Positions 26,547-39,519 of a DNA stretch of 64,000 nt are shown piece by piece. A program made the position numbers and the translations under genes. How positions within the stretch are numbered: the first letter of the stretch is position 1; every line of letters starts with the position of its first letter. The stretch is from Methylosinus sporium (GTDB taxonomy: Bacteria; Pseudomonadota; Alphaproteobacteria; Rhizobiales; Beijerinckiaceae): contig NZ_PUIV01000021.1 of assembly GCF_003113265.1 (NCBI RefSeq), positions 1-64,000 of the forward strand. Reading direction: 5' to 3'. The notes below the pieces were generated by a model. The model made no database searches, was not told where the DNA came from, and was given only the letters and a program-made list of their open reading frames with translations.

Positions 26547-29500
26547 AACTCCTCCGCAGGTCCAAAGTCAGCGGGAACTCTCCCGCCGGCTCCTCGCGCG
26601 GCGGCCTCACCCTGCCGGGCGTATGGCCGTGATCCTGGAACCGCGCCAGCCTGCGAGCCTCCGCCTCATGGGAGTTTACCGGAAACGTATCGTAGTTGCG
26701 ACCGCCCGGATGCGCCGTGTGATAGACGCAGCCCCCGAGCGAGCGCTCGCTCCAGCTGTCGATCACGTCGAAGGTCAGCGGCGAGTGGACAGGGACGGTC
26801 GGCTGCATTCCCGAGGCCGGCTGCCAGGCCTTGAAGCGCACGCCCGCCACCGCCTCCCCCGAGGCGCCGGCGCTGGCCATGGGCACGCGGCGGCCGTTGC
26901 AGGCGATCACATGGCGGCCGGGGACGAAGCCCTTGGCCTTCACCTCGACGCGCTCCACCGAGGAATCGACGAAGCGCGCCGTGCCGCCGGCGACGCCCTC
27001 CTCGCCCAGCACATGCCAGGGCTCCAGCGCCTGCCGAATCTCGAGCTCCACCCCGCCATGTTCGACGCGGCCGGCGAGCGGGCAGCGGAATTCCTTCTGC
27101 GCCTCGAACCATTCCGGCTCGAAAGCATAGCCCGCCCCTTGCAGATCGCCGAGCACGTCGAGGAAATCGCGCCAAACGAAATGCGGCAGCATGAAGCGGT
27201 CATGCAGCGCCGTTCCCCAGCGCACCAGCCCGCCTCTCTGCGGCTCGCGCCAGAACCAGGCGACGAGCGCGCGCAGCAGCAATTGCTGCGCGAGGCTCAT
27301 GCGCGCGTCCGGCGGCATCTCGAAAGAGCGGAACTCGACGAGGCCGAGGCGTCCGGTCGGACTGTCCGGCGAATAGAGCTTGTCGATGCAGATTTCGGCG
27401 CGATGCGTGTTGCCGGTGACGTCGACGAGCAGATTGCGGAACAGGCGATCGACGATCCAGGGCGGGAAATTCGTCGTCCCCGCCTCCGGCACATTGGCGA
27501 GCGCGATCTCCATCTCATAGAGCGAATCGTGACGCGCCTCGTCGAGCCGCGGCGCCTGGCTCGTCGGGCCGATGAAGAGGCCCGAGAAGAGATAGGAGAG
27601 CGACGGATGGCGCTGCCAATAGAGCACCAGGCTCTTGAGCAGATCCGGACGGCGCAGGAAGGGCGAATCGAAAGGCGTGCGACCGCCGAGCACGACATGA
27701 TTGCCGCCGCCGGAGCCGGTCTGGCGGCCGTCGATCAGGAATTTATCGGCCGTCAGCCGCGATTGCCGGGCGTCCTCATAGAGGCCCGTGGTGGTGGCGA
27801 CGGCGTCACGCCATGTGTCGCCCGGATGGATGTTCACCTCGATGACGCCGGGGTCCGGCGTGACCTTGATGACCTCGAGGCGCGGATCGACCGGCGGCGG
27901 ATAGCCCTCGATGTGAACCGGCAGATTCATCGCCTTGGCGGTCGCCTCCACCGCGGTCAGCAGCTCCAGATAATCCTCGAGCGTCGAAACCGGCGGCATG
28001 AAGACGCAGAGCACGCCGTCGCGCGGCTCGACGGCCAGCGCGGTGCGCACCGCGCCTTCGACGATGAATTGCTCGCTCTGCTCCTGACGATCATAGAGCG
28101 CGCTGCTCTCGTAGATCTGCTGGAATTGCGCGGGATCGGGCAGCGGCGGCCGCGGCTCGCTCGGGTCCTGCTGCCAGCTATAGGGATAGGCGCTCGGCGG
28201 AATCCAGGGCAGCGAGCTGATCGGCAGGCGCAGGCCGATCGGCGAATCGCCCGGCGCGAGGAAGAGCCGTCCGCGCCGCAGCGGCCAGCGCTCCGACACC
28301 CAGCGCCGCTCGGCGCGGGCGTTCCAGCGCTGCACGGGCAGAACATAGCCGGCGGGCTTGGACAGGCCGCGCTCGAAGGCGCGCAACATGCGGGCGCGCT
28401 CCTCCGCGTCGTCGATCTTCGAATCGAGCGGATCGACATTGACCGGGAGCGAGCCCTCCTTCAGCAGCCAATGAGAGGGATCCTCGAAGGCCGGAATCAC
28501 ATAGCGCCGGCCGAGCCCCAGACGCTCGGAGAGATCGACGACGAACTCCTCGCCCTGCTGGATCGTCGGGATTTGAGTCGAGCCGATGCGGGTGACGAGA
28601 TCGGGGTCGCGCCAGACGGGCTTGCCGTCCTTGCGCCAATAGATCGCGAAGGCCCAGCGCGGCAGGCTCTCGCCCGGATACCATTTGCCCTGCCCGTAAT
28701 GCAGGAAGCCGCCTTTGGCGAAACGCTCGTGCAGGCGCCGCACCAGATCGTCGGCGCGGGCGCGCTTGGTGGGGCCGACGGCGGCGGTGTTCCATTCCGG
28801 CGCCTGGAAATCGTCGATGGAGACGAAGGTCGGCTCGCCGCCCATTGTGAGGCGCATGTCCTGAGCCCGGATGTCTTCGTCGACCTTCTCGCCGAGCGCG
28901 TCGAGCCTCGCCCAGGATTCGTCCGAGAAAGGCGCGGTGATGCGCGGCGCCTCGCGGATGCGCTGCACCCACATCTCGAAGCCGAACTCGACCTCCGCCG
29001 GCTCGACGACGCCGGAGAGCGGCGCGGCCGAGCGATAATGCGGCGCGCTGCACAAAGGCAGATGCCCCTCGCCGCAAAAGAGGCCGGAGGTGGCGTCGAG
29101 GCCGATCCAGCCGGCGCCGGGAACATAGACCTCGGCCCAGGCGTGCAGATCGGTGAAATCATGATCGGTTCCGGTCGGGCCCTCGATCGGATCGACGTCC
29201 GCCTTCAATTGAATGAGATAGCCGGAGACGAAACGCGCCGCGAGGCCGAGGCGGCGCAATATCTGCACGAGCAGCCAGGCCGAATCGCGGCAGGAGCCGG
29301 TCCCGGCGGCGAGCGTCTCGTCCGGCGTCTGCACGCCGGGCTCCATGCGGATCACATAGCGAATGTCGCGTTGCAGCCGCGCATTGAGCGCGACGAGGAA
29401 GGGAACGATCGCGACCGCCTCGCGCGGGCGCACGGCCTCGACGAAGGCCTCGGTCAGCGGTCCCAGCTCCTCCGCCTCGAGACAGGAGGCGAGTTCGGTC

Positions 29501-29832
29501 CGCAGTTCCTGAGGATAGGCGAAGGGAAAGCTCTCGGCATAAGGTTCGACGAAAAAATCGAAAGGGTTGTAGACGGCGATTTCCGCATGGAGGTCGACCT
29601 CGATGCGGAATTCCTCCGCCTTCTCCGGAAAGACGAGGCGCGCCAGCCAATTGCCATGCGGGTCCTGCTGCCAGTTGATGAAATGCTCGGCGGGCGCGAT
29701 CTTGAGCGAATAGCTCGGCACACGGGTGCGGCAATGCGGAGCGGGCCGCAGCCGGATCACCTGCGGCCCGAGCGCGACCGGCCGGTCGTATTTGTAATGG
29801 GTGAGATGGTGGAGCGCGACCTTGATCGACAC
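26536..29832 (-). CDS. Transglutaminase-DUF2126 (putative amidoligase) fusion
   Basis: The 1098-residue product carries an N-terminal transglutaminase-like domain with triad Cys181 ([10 protein letters not shown]), His230 (DLHAWAEVY) and Asp246 (GLDATSG). Residues from about 315 to the end form the DUF2126 region, described in Pfam as a putative amidoligase; recognisable pieces include [15 protein letters not shown] and [13 protein letters not shown]. The gene is first in an operon with the ATP-grasp/alpha-E and small transglutaminase genes. The set suggests synthesis of a short peptide tag or modified peptide by the ligases and its processing by the transglutaminases. No proteasome-like Anbu gene, which accompanies some such loci, is next to it. 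Substrate unknown. Confidence 0.88.
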   Translation of the reverse strand: MSIKVALHHLTHYKYDRPVALGPQVIRLRPAPHCRTRVPSYSLKIAPAEHFINWQQDPHGNWLARLVFPEKAEEFRIEVDLHAEIAVYNPFDFFVEPYAESFPFAYPQELRTELASCLEAEELGPLTEAFVEAVRPREAVAIVPFLVALNARLQRDIRYVIRMEPGVQTPDETLAAGTGSCRDSAWLLVQILRRLGLAARFVSGYLIQLKADVDPIEGPTGTDHDFTDLHAWAEVYVPGAGWIGLDATSGLFCGEGHLPLCSAPHYRSAAPLSGVVEPAEVEFGFEMWVQRIREAPRITAPFSDESWARLDALGEKVDEDIRAQDMRLTMGGEPTFVSIDDFQAPEWNTAAVGPTKRARADDLVRRLHERFAKGGFLHYGQGKWYPGESLPRWAFAIYWRKDGKPVWRDPDLVTRIGSTQIPTIQQGEEFVVDLSERLGLGRRYVIPAFEDPSHWLLKEGSLPVNVDPLDSKIDDAEERARMLRAFERGLSKPAGYVLPVQRWNARAERRWVSERWPLRRGRLFLAPGDSPIGLRLPISSLPWIPPSAYPYSWQQDPSEPRPPLPDPAQFQQIYESSALYDRQEQSEQFIVEGAVRTALAVEPRDGVLCVFMPPVSTLEDYLELLTAVEATAKAMNLPVHIEGYPPPVDPRLEVIKVTPDPGVIEVNIHPGDTWRDAVATTTGLYEDARQSRLTADKFLIDGRQTGSGGGNHVVLGGRTPFDSPFLRRPDLLKSLVLYWQRHPSLSYLFSGLFIGPTSQAPRLDEARHDSLYEMEIALANVPEAGTTNFPPWIVDRLFRNLLVDVTGNTHRAEICIDKLYSPDSPTGRLGLVEFRSFEMPPDARMSLAQQLLLRALVAWFWREPQRGGLVRWGTALHDRFMLPHFVWRDFLDVLGDLQGAGYAFEPEWFEAQKEFRCPLAGRVEHGGVELEIRQALEPWHVLGEEGVAGGTARFVDSSVERVEVKAKGFVPGRHVIACNGRRVPMASAGASGEAVAGVRFKAWQPASGMQPTVPVHSPLTFDVIDSWSERSLGGCVYHTAHPGGRNYDTFPVNSHEAEARRLARFQDHGHTPGRVRPPREEPAGEFPLTLDLRRSCAG

Positions 29833-30008
29833 GGGAGCTGCTGCGCCTCCTCGAAGCGACGCCGGAAAGGGCGACGGGCGATTAGCTTATGCGCTCGGCG
29901 CCCTGTCAATCGCGCCAGCGGGAAAGCGCGGCCTTTTGCCGGAAATTGCCGCATGACGCATTCCGCCGGGGCGGCGGGCGCCGACCAATTCGGCGCCCTT
30001 TTTCGCGC

Positions 30009-31205
30009 TCACAAATCATTGGCGGCGGAAGGGGGCGGCGGCTCGTCCGCGAAGACGACTCCGCCGCGCCCGCTGCGTTTCATCCGGTAGAGCGCCGCAT
30101 CGGCGCGGGCGATGAGCTGCTCGAGCGTCACGCCGTCGCGGGGCGCGATCGCCACGCCTATGCTGACGCCGATCTGAATTGTGCGCCCTTCGATCTCATA
30201 AGGCGCGCCGAGGGCGCGAATGATGCGATGGGCGAGCAGCAGCGCCTCGCCCGGCCGCCGAAGCTCGGTCTGCAGCACGACGAATTCGTCGCCGCCGAGC
30301 CGCGCCGCCGTATCCTCCCGGCGCACCGCCGACGAAAGGCGGCCCGCCGCGGCGCGCAGCAGCATGTCGCCGGTCAAATGGCCGTAAGAGTCGTTGACGG
30401 CTTTGAAGCGATCGAGATCGAGGCAGAGGATCGCCAGAAGATCGCTCTCCTCGCTCAGGCCGGCGACGGCGGCGTCGAATCGGTCGCGCAATTCGACGCG
30501 GTTGGAGAGGCCGGTCAGATCGTCGCGCCGCGCCATAATGGCGAAATCGAGCTTGGAGACGATCTGCCGGACCGCCCCCTCGTAAGTCACCGAGGCCCAG
30601 CCGAGCCCGGCGAGCGCGAAGCCGGTCAGCAGCAGCGCCTGCAAAGCGAAGCCGACAGCGACATGAATGTCGGTCGCCTGCGCCGCGCGATCGAGGCAGC
30701 CGGCGATGGTCGGCGTCGCCGACAGCGCGATGCCGATGCCGCATAGTCGCGGTCGAAAGGCGACATTGGAGAGCACGCCGCCGGCGAAGACGAAGGCCAT
30801 GCCCGATGTCAGCATCGGCACCAGCGCCGAATCGACGGGATGCGCCGAGAACAAGCCGCGCGCATTGATCGCGCCGAGCAGTGCGGCGAAGGAAAAAAGC
30901 CCGAGGGCGTAGCGCCTCTCCCAGAGCCGCGCCTCATCGGCGACGATCGTCGCCTCGGCCGTGCGCCGCCGATAGGCGAGCACCATGAAAACGCTCGCGA
31001 CATCCACAGCCATGGCGGCGAAGGTCAAAACGAGCAGCACGATATCCTGCTTGCGCGAGGCGAGCAGCAGGCCGACGCAGGCAAGAGCGACGCCCATGAA
31101 GACCACGGGCAGCGCCGGGCGCACGACCATATCGACGAGCTCGACATAAGCCGCGTCGGGTAGCCGCTCCGAGCTTCGAGAGGTTTGTCCTAACCGCCGC
31201 CACAT
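30009..31205 (-). CDS. Membrane diguanylate cyclase (GGDEF domain)
   Basis: The 398-residue protein has about five to six N-terminal hydrophobic segments (roughly residues 25-210) and a C-terminal GGDEF domain. The active-site motif GGDEF is intact at 304-308 and is preceded five residues earlier by the inhibitory I-site RxxD (Arg295-Asp298), so it should make cyclic di-GMP with product inhibition. The sensor part is an unclassified membrane domain. The start is uncertain: 31205 was chosen, 31229 is also open, and neither has a clear ribosome site. It is divergent from the ArsR-methyltransferase gene. Confidence 0.88.
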   Translation of the reverse strand: MWRRLGQTSRSSERLPDAAYVELVDMVVRPALPVVFMGVALACVGLLLASRKQDIVLLVLTFAAMAVDVASVFMVLAYRRRTAEATIVADEARLWERRYALGLFSFAALLGAINARGLFSAHPVDSALVPMLTSGMAFVFAGGVLSNVAFRPRLCGIGIALSATPTIAGCLDRAAQATDIHVAVGFALQALLLTGFALAGLGWASVTYEGAVRQIVSKLDFAIMARRDDLTGLSNRVELRDRFDAAVAGLSEESDLLAILCLDLDRFKAVNDSYGHLTGDMLLRAAAGRLSSAVRREDTAARLGGDEFVVLQTELRRPGEALLLAHRIIRALGAPYEIEGRTIQIGVSIGVAIAPRDGVTLEQLIARADAALYRMKRSGRGGVVFADEPPPPSAANDL

Positions 31206-31306
31206 GGCGCACCGCCAACGCGGTCTCATCTATGGCCGACGAAATCGAAGTCCAGCCTCGCCGGGGGAGCCGCCGCGCGTCTTGATTTTCGAAGAGACGA
31301 CGCATA

Positions 31307-31324
31307 TAGATATCTTTATATCTA
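31307..31324. promoter_or_regulatory. Operator-like palindrome upstream of ArsR-methyltransferase/metF/metH
   Basis: TAGATAT (31307-31313), a 4-bp CTTT spacer and ATATCTA (31318-31324) form a perfect 7-bp inverted repeat. It ends 27 bp before the ArsR-fusion start, in an AT-rich strip within GC-rich DNA. ArsR-family dimers bind such short AT-rich palindromes over their own promoters, so it is the likely autoregulatory operator of the metF-metH unit. Confidence 0.6.
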
Positions 31325-31351
31325 ATCAGCCGAGCCCCCGACAAAGGCCAA

Positions 31352-32362
31352 ATGACCGAGTCTCGCCCTCTTTTGCTCGAGCCCGCGCTCGCCGCCCTCA
31401 ATGCGGCCGGGGAAGAGACGCGCTTGCGCCTGCTCGGTCTATTGGCCGAGACGGAGCTGACCGTGAGCGAGGCCGTGGCCATCCTCGGCCAGTCGCAGCC
31501 GCGCGTGTCCCGCCATTTGAAGCTGTTGGTGGAGGCCGGCCTGGTGGAACGCCGCCGCGAGGGCGCCTGGGCCTTCTTCCGCCTCGCCTCCGCCGACGCG
31601 CCCGGCGAGATCGCCCGCAGCGTCGTCTCCTGGCTCGATCCGCTGGATCCCCGCATCGCCGGCGACCGCGCCCGTCTCGCCGAGGTGCGGCAGGCCCGCG
31701 CCGACGCCGCCGCCCGTTATTTCGCCGAACATGCCCCCGAATGGGACGCGATCCGCTCGCTGCATGTGCCGGAGGCGCAGGTGGAGGCCGCCATGCGCGA
31801 GGCGGTGGGCGAGGCGCCGCTGCGTCGCCTGCTCGATCTCGGCGCCGGCGCCGGCCGCATGTTGGAGCTGTTCGCGCCGCAGGCGGAGCACGCCGTGGGA
31901 GTCGATCTCTCTTCCGCAATGCTCGCCGTCGCGCGCGGCCGGCTGGAGAAAGCCGGCGCGCGCAATGTGCAACTGCGCCAGGGCGACATGTATGCGCTGC
32001 CGATAGAACGCAACAGCTGCGATCTCGTCATCGTGCATCAGGTACTGCATTATCTCGACGATCCCGGCCGCGCCTTGCGTGAGGCGGCGCGCGCGCTCGC
32101 GCCCGGCGGCAGGCTGCTGGTCGTCGATTTCGCGCCGCATCGCGAAGAGACTTTGCGCGACGAACATGCGCATCGCCGCCTCGGCTTCTCGCAGCAGGAG
32201 GTCACGACTTTGCTGGAGCAGGCCGGGCTCGAGATTCTGCGCCATCGCGATCTCGCGCCTTCCGCCGACGACGGCGCGAAGCTCACCGTATCCCTGTGGC
32301 TGGCGCAAGATCCTCGCGTCATCGCCGATCCCTTGCCCAAAGCCAGCTTCGAGACCGCATGA
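31352..32362 (+). CDS. ArsR-family regulator fused to SAM-dependent methyltransferase
   Basis: This 336-residue fusion has an N-terminal ArsR winged helix (residues about 10-85, with SQPRVSRHLKLLVEAGLVERRREG) and a C-terminal class I methyltransferase domain starting near 160 (LLDLGAGAGRMLELF is the SAM-binding motif I; GGRLLVVDF follows). No CxC-type metal site is visible in the DNA-binding part. It is the first gene of a tight unit with metF and metH, overlapping metF by four bases. The context suggests that SAM or SAH bound in the methyltransferase domain controls DNA binding, comparable to the SahR regulators of methionine metabolism, but catalysis cannot be excluded. A palindromic operator lies upstream. 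Confidence 0.85.
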   Translation: MTESRPLLLEPALAALNAAGEETRLRLLGLLAETELTVSEAVAILGQSQPRVSRHLKLLVEAGLVERRREGAWAFFRLASADAPGEIARSVVSWLDPLDPRIAGDRARLAEVRQARADAAARYFAEHAPEWDAIRSLHVPEAQVEAAMREAVGEAPLRRLLDLGAGAGRMLELFAPQAEHAVGVDLSSAMLAVARGRLEKAGARNVQLRQGDMYALPIERNSCDLVIVHQVLHYLDDPGRALREAARALAPGGRLLVVDFAPHREETLRDEHAHRRLGFSQQEVTTLLEQAGLEILRHRDLAPSADDGAKLTVSLWLAQDPRVIADPLPKASFETA

Positions 32363-33254
32363 TGTCCGACAATCGCAGCCTGTGGCCTCCGGGCCATTTC
32401 GATATTTCTTACGAATTCTTCCCGCCGAAGACGCCGGAGATGGAGGCGCAGCTCTGGGATTCGATCGCGCGGCTCGCGCCTTTGAAGCCCAAATTCGTCT
32501 CCGTCACTTACGGCGCCGGCGGCTCCACGCGCGAGCGCACGCATAATATCGTCGCGCGTCTCGCCGCCGAGACCGATATTCTGCCCGCCGCGCATCTGAC
32601 CTGCGTCTCCGCCGCGCGCGAGGAGATCGATGAGATCGTGCGCGACTATCGGAACGCCGGCGTACGGCACATCGTGGCGTTGCGCGGCGATCCGCCGACC
32701 GGCGTCGGCACGAAATTCGAGCCGCATCCTCGAGGCTATCGCAGCTCCACCGAGCTGGTGCGCGGCATTCGCGCCATCGGCGATTTCGAGATTTCCGTCT
32801 CCACCTATCCCGAAGGCCATCCCGAGAGCCGCACGATCGACGATGATCTCGATGCGCTCGAGGCCAAGATCGACGCCGGCGCGACGCGCGCCATCACGCA
32901 ATTCTTCTTCGAGAACGACGTCTATTTCCGCTTTCTCGACAAGGCGCGCGCGCGGGGCATAAAGATTCCCATCGTGCCCGGCATCATGCCGGTGCAGAAC
33001 TTCAAGCAGACGGCGAATTTCGCCCGCAAGGCGGGCGCGAGCGTGCCCGACTGGCTCGCGCATCGCTTCGAGGGATTGGACGATGATCCCGTCACGCGCC
33101 GCCTCATCGCCGCCGCCGTCGCTGCCGAGCAGGTGCTGGGCCTCGCCGAGAACGGCGTGAGAGAATTCCACTTCTACACCAATAATCGCGCCGATCTCGT
33201 CTTCGCGATCTGTCATCTTCTGGGCGTGCGCCCGGTCACCGAGAAAGCCGCAGC

Positions 33255-33258
<4 letters not shown>
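32359..33258 (+). CDS. metF: Methylenetetrahydrofolate reductase
   Basis: The 299-residue flavoenzyme reduces 5,10-methylene-tetrahydrofolate to 5-methyl-tetrahydrofolate, the methyl donor for MetH. It shows the family TIM-barrel signatures: FEFFPPKT-like start ([11 protein letters not shown]), [19 protein letters not shown] and [12 protein letters not shown]. Start ATG 32359 overlaps the upstream stop (ATGA); ATG 32362 is an equal alternative adding one residue less. The metF stop in turn overlaps metH by four bases, so the three genes are almost certainly cotranscribed. Length is normal. Confidence 0.96.
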
Positions 33259-36977
<3,719 letters not shown>

Positions 36978-37010
36978 GGTGCGGGCTGTAGCCTCCGCGC
37001 CTCCTGGAGC

Positions 37011-37058
37011 CCCTCGTGCTTCGAGACGGCCGCTCGCGCGGCCGCCTCAGCATGAGGG
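37011..37058. repeat. Palindromic repeat element (copy 2) after metH
   Basis: CCCTCGTGCT (37011-37020) pairs with AGCATGAGGG (37049-37058) with one mismatch, and inside it GGCCGC/GCGGCC forms a second perfect stem around TCGC. The core CTTCGAGACG (37018-37027) is shared with the larger element at 6076-6187, showing that this is a dispersed family. It lies between metH and the convergent yqeY gene and may help terminate both transcripts. Confidence 0.7.
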
Positions 37059-37071
37059 GGATTGCGCTGGT

Positions 37072-37521
37072 CTAGCCCCCGAGCGCCGCCTTGACCGCGG
37101 CGCTCGCCTTGCCGAAATCGATACGGCCTGTGTATTTCGCCTTGAGCGCGGCGACGACCTTGCCCATATCCTTGATCGAGGCGGCGCCGGTCTCGGCGAT
37201 CGCGGCCTTTATCGCCTCGGCGACCTCGGCCTCGCCGAGCTGCTGGGGCAGATATTCCGCGATCACGGCGATCTCGGCGCGCTCCTTCTCGGCGAGCTCG
37301 GGGCGGCCGCCCTTCTCGTAGATTTCCACCGATTCCTGGCGGCTCTTCACCATTTTCTGCAGCAGAGCGAGAATATCGTCGTCGCCGAGAGTCTTGCCCG
37401 TGGCGCGCGCCTCTATGTCGCGATCCTTGAGCCCCGCGGTGATCATGCGGATCGTCTCGACCTTCTGCTTTTCGCCGCTCTTCATCGCCGCCTTGAGGTC
37501 GGCCGTGAAACGTTCGCGCAT
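37072..37521 (-). CDS. GatB/YqeY domain protein
   Basis: The 149-residue helical protein matches the YqeY family, a stand-alone relative of the tRNA-binding tail of GatB and GlnRS. Typical features are MKSGEKQKVETIRMI, the long charged helix with EEL-like segments and the C-terminal small domain ending in AVKAALGG. It may bind tRNA, but no reaction is established. It is divergent from carA, an arrangement common in Alphaproteobacteria. Family assignment is firm. Confidence 0.92.
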   Translation of the reverse strand: MRERFTADLKAAMKSGEKQKVETIRMITAGLKDRDIEARATGKTLGDDDILALLQKMVKSRQESVEIYEKGGRPELAEKERAEIAVIAEYLPQQLGEAEVAEAIKAAIAETGAASIKDMGKVVAALKAKYTGRIDFGKASAAVKAALGG

Positions 37522-37656
37522 TGTATTTCCACTTCGCAGTGAAATGTTCTAGACGTGCTTGCGATCCGAAGGGATCGCGGCAATCTAGATTTTTCGAGGG
37601 ATGGCGGGCGCCCGATGGCGGCGCGCCGGCGGATGAGGGTGAGGCATAGAGCGCGG

Positions 37657-38847
37657 ATGAGCCCGGATCAAGACGCAGCGACGGGTTGGACGGTTCCGGT
37701 CCACACGGGGGTTCTGGTTCTCGCCAGCGGCGAGGCGATTTTCGGCTTCGGCTTCGGCGCCGTGGGCTCGGCCGTCGGCGAGGTCTGCTTCAACACCGCC
37801 ATGACCGGCTATCAGGAAATCCTCACCGATCCCTCCTACGCCGGGCAGATCGTCACCTTCACCTTTCCCCATATCGGCAATGTCGGCGTCAATGACGAGG
37901 ATGTCGAGACCGTCGATCTCGACAGCCGCTCCGGCATGCGCGGCGTGATCGTCGCGGCGCCGTCGAGCGACCCGTCCAATTATCGCGCGCTGCGGCCGCT
38001 CGGCGAATGGCTCGCCGCACGTGGGATCATCGGCCTCTGCGGCCTGGACACGCGCGCGCTGACGGCGCTGATCCGCGAGAAGGGCATGCAGAACGCCGTC
38101 ATCGCCTTCGCGCCGGACGGCGTGTTCGACCTCGCCGCGCTGCGCGCCGAGGCCGCCGCCTGGCCAGGCATAGACGGAATGGATCTCGTGCCCTCCGTCA
38201 CCGCGCCCGCGCGCTATGAGTGGGACGAGACCGTGTGGCGGCAGGCCTCCGGCTATGGCAAGCGCGACGGGAAGAAGCTCCGCGTCGTGGCCGTGGATTA
38301 TGGCGTGAAGCGCAATATTCTGCGGCTGCTGGCCGAGGCCGGCTGCGAGGTGATCGTCGTGCCGGCGACGACCAGCGCGACAGATATTCTCGCCCTCTCG
38401 CCCGATGGCGTGTTTCTCTCCAATGGGCCGGGCGATCCGGCCGAGACCGGCAAATACGCCGTGCCGACCATTCGCGAGCTATTGGCGGCGAAGGTTCCCA
38501 CCTTCGGCATTTGCCTCGGCCATCAGATGATGGCGCTCGCCGTCGGCGCGAAGACGCAGAAAATGCCGCAGGGCCATCACGGCGCCAATCATCCGGTGAA
38601 GGATTTCACCACCGGCAAGGTCGAGATCGTCTCGATGAACCATGGCTTCGCCGTGGATCGCGACAGCCTGCCGGCCAATGTCGCCGAGACGCATCGCTCG
38701 CTGTTCGACGGCTCCAATTGCGGCATTGCGCTGGCCGATCGCCCGGCCTTCTCCGTGCAGCACCACCCCGAGGCCTCGCCCGGCCCGCAGGACAGCCATT
38801 ATCTCTTCGCGCGCTTCGTCGATATGATGGAGAAGGCGCAGGCGTGA
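37657..38847 (+). CDS. carA: Carbamoyl-phosphate synthase small (glutaminase) subunit
   Basis: The 396-residue subunit hydrolyses glutamine and feeds ammonia to CarB for arginine and pyrimidine synthesis. The N-terminal CarA domain contains FNTAMTGYQEILTDPSYAGQ. The class I amidotransferase domain has nucleophile Cys286 in GICLGHQ and the HHPEASPG catalytic His/Glu. Start 37657 fits the family N terminus; in-frame codons back to 37555 give an Arg-rich extension without a good ribosome site. carB is not the next gene: an MntA/HepT-type pair begins 16 bp downstream, so carB must lie elsewhere or beyond. Confidence 0.95.
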   Translation: MSPDQDAATGWTVPVHTGVLVLASGEAIFGFGFGAVGSAVGEVCFNTAMTGYQEILTDPSYAGQIVTFTFPHIGNVGVNDEDVETVDLDSRSGMRGVIVAAPSSDPSNYRALRPLGEWLAARGIIGLCGLDTRALTALIREKGMQNAVIAFAPDGVFDLAALRAEAAAWPGIDGMDLVPSVTAPARYEWDETVWRQASGYGKRDGKKLRVVAVDYGVKRNILRLLAEAGCEVIVVPATTSATDILALSPDGVFLSNGPGDPAETGKYAVPTIRELLAAKVPTFGICLGHQMMALAVGAKTQKMPQGHHGANHPVKDFTTGKVEIVSMNHGFAVDRDSLPANVAETHRSLFDGSNCGIALADRPAFSVQHHPEASPGPQDSHYLFARFVDMMEKAQA

Positions 38848-38863
38848 GCCTATAGCGAGAGCC

Positions 38864-39157
38864 ATGAGACGCGACGAGGCCATGGAACGACTGAGAGCGC
38901 ACGAAGCCGAGCTGCGACGGCTCGGTGTGCTCAGTCTCTATTTGTTCGGCTCCACCGCTCGCGACGAAGCCGGCTCGACATCGGATGTCGATTTGTTTTT
39001 CGACTATCGAAAAGGCGAGCTCGGCCTTTTCGAACTGATGGACCTAAAGGATTATGCGCGCGACCTTCTCGGGACCCCAGTCGACATCATGACTCGCGAC
39101 AGCTTGCACAAGGCGTTGCGGGAACGGATCGAAGTAACCGCGTTGCGTGTGTTCTGA
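38864..39157 (+). CDS. MntA-type nucleotidyltransferase (putative antitoxin)
   Basis: The 97-residue protein is a minimal nucleotidyltransferase of the MNT group. The catalytic signature GSx10DxD is complete: Gly29-Ser30 in YLFGSTAR and Asp41/Asp43 in SDVDLFF. MntA proteins act as antitoxins by adding AMP to a tyrosine of the partner HepT toxin. The stop overlaps the downstream HepT-like start by one base, so the two are coupled. It lies 16 bp after carA on the same strand. Base composition is somewhat less GC-rich than carA, consistent with insertion of a mobile toxin-antitoxin module. Confidence 0.88.
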   Translation: MRRDEAMERLRAHEAELRRLGVLSLYLFGSTARDEAGSTSDVDLFFDYRKGELGLFELMDLKDYARDLLGTPVDIMTRDSLHKALRERIEVTALRVF

Positions 39158-39519
39158 TGGCGATCCCTTCGAATGTTCCGCGCCTACAGGACATCCTCGA
39201 AGCCATAGAGCGCATTCACGAGTGCATGGCGGAGGCCTCGCTCGACGATTTCGAAGCCGATTGGCGGCGACAATGGCTCGTCGAACGAGGCGTCGAGATC
39301 ATTTCCGAAGCCAGCCGGCATCTCGATGATGAGCTGAAAACGCGTCATCCGGAAATTCCTTGGCGGAAAGTGGCCGGCATCGGCAATGTGCTCCGGCACA
39401 GCTACGAGACAGTCGCCGCCGCAGTCCTATGGAAGCTCGCGCAGAGCGACCTCCAACCATTGGAGAAAGTCTGCCGCGCGGAACTCGAATCCATACGAAA
39501 AAAGCCTGTTTCTGATTAA
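39157..39519 (+). CDS. HepT-like DUF86/HEPN protein with atypical motif
   Basis: The 120-residue helical protein belongs to the DUF86/HepT family, RNases that form toxin-antitoxin pairs with MntA nucleotidyltransferases. The canonical catalytic motif is Rx4HxY. Here residues 74-83 read GIGNVLRHSY, with Gly76 where the catalytic arginine is expected, while His81 and the AMP-acceptor-type Tyr83 are kept. It may be a catalytically altered or inactive variant, or a clade using another arginine (Arg80). It overlaps MntA by one base and its end overlaps convergent pgeF by four bases. Confidence 0.85.
   Translation: MAIPSNVPRLQDILEAIERIHECMAEASLDDFEADWRRQWLVERGVEIISEASRHLDDELKTRHPEIPWRKVAGIGNVLRHSYETVAAAVLWKLAQSDLQPLEKVCRAELESIRKKPVSD

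Noticed and set aside
24054-26834. 926-codon frame opposite the ATP-grasp/alpha-E gene
   Set aside because: No recognisable domain; composition is typical of antisense frames in this genome.
26623-30090. 1155-codon frame opposite the DUF2126 gene
   Set aside because: Same GC-bias artefact; the opposite strand encodes an intact transglutaminase triad and DUF2126 region.
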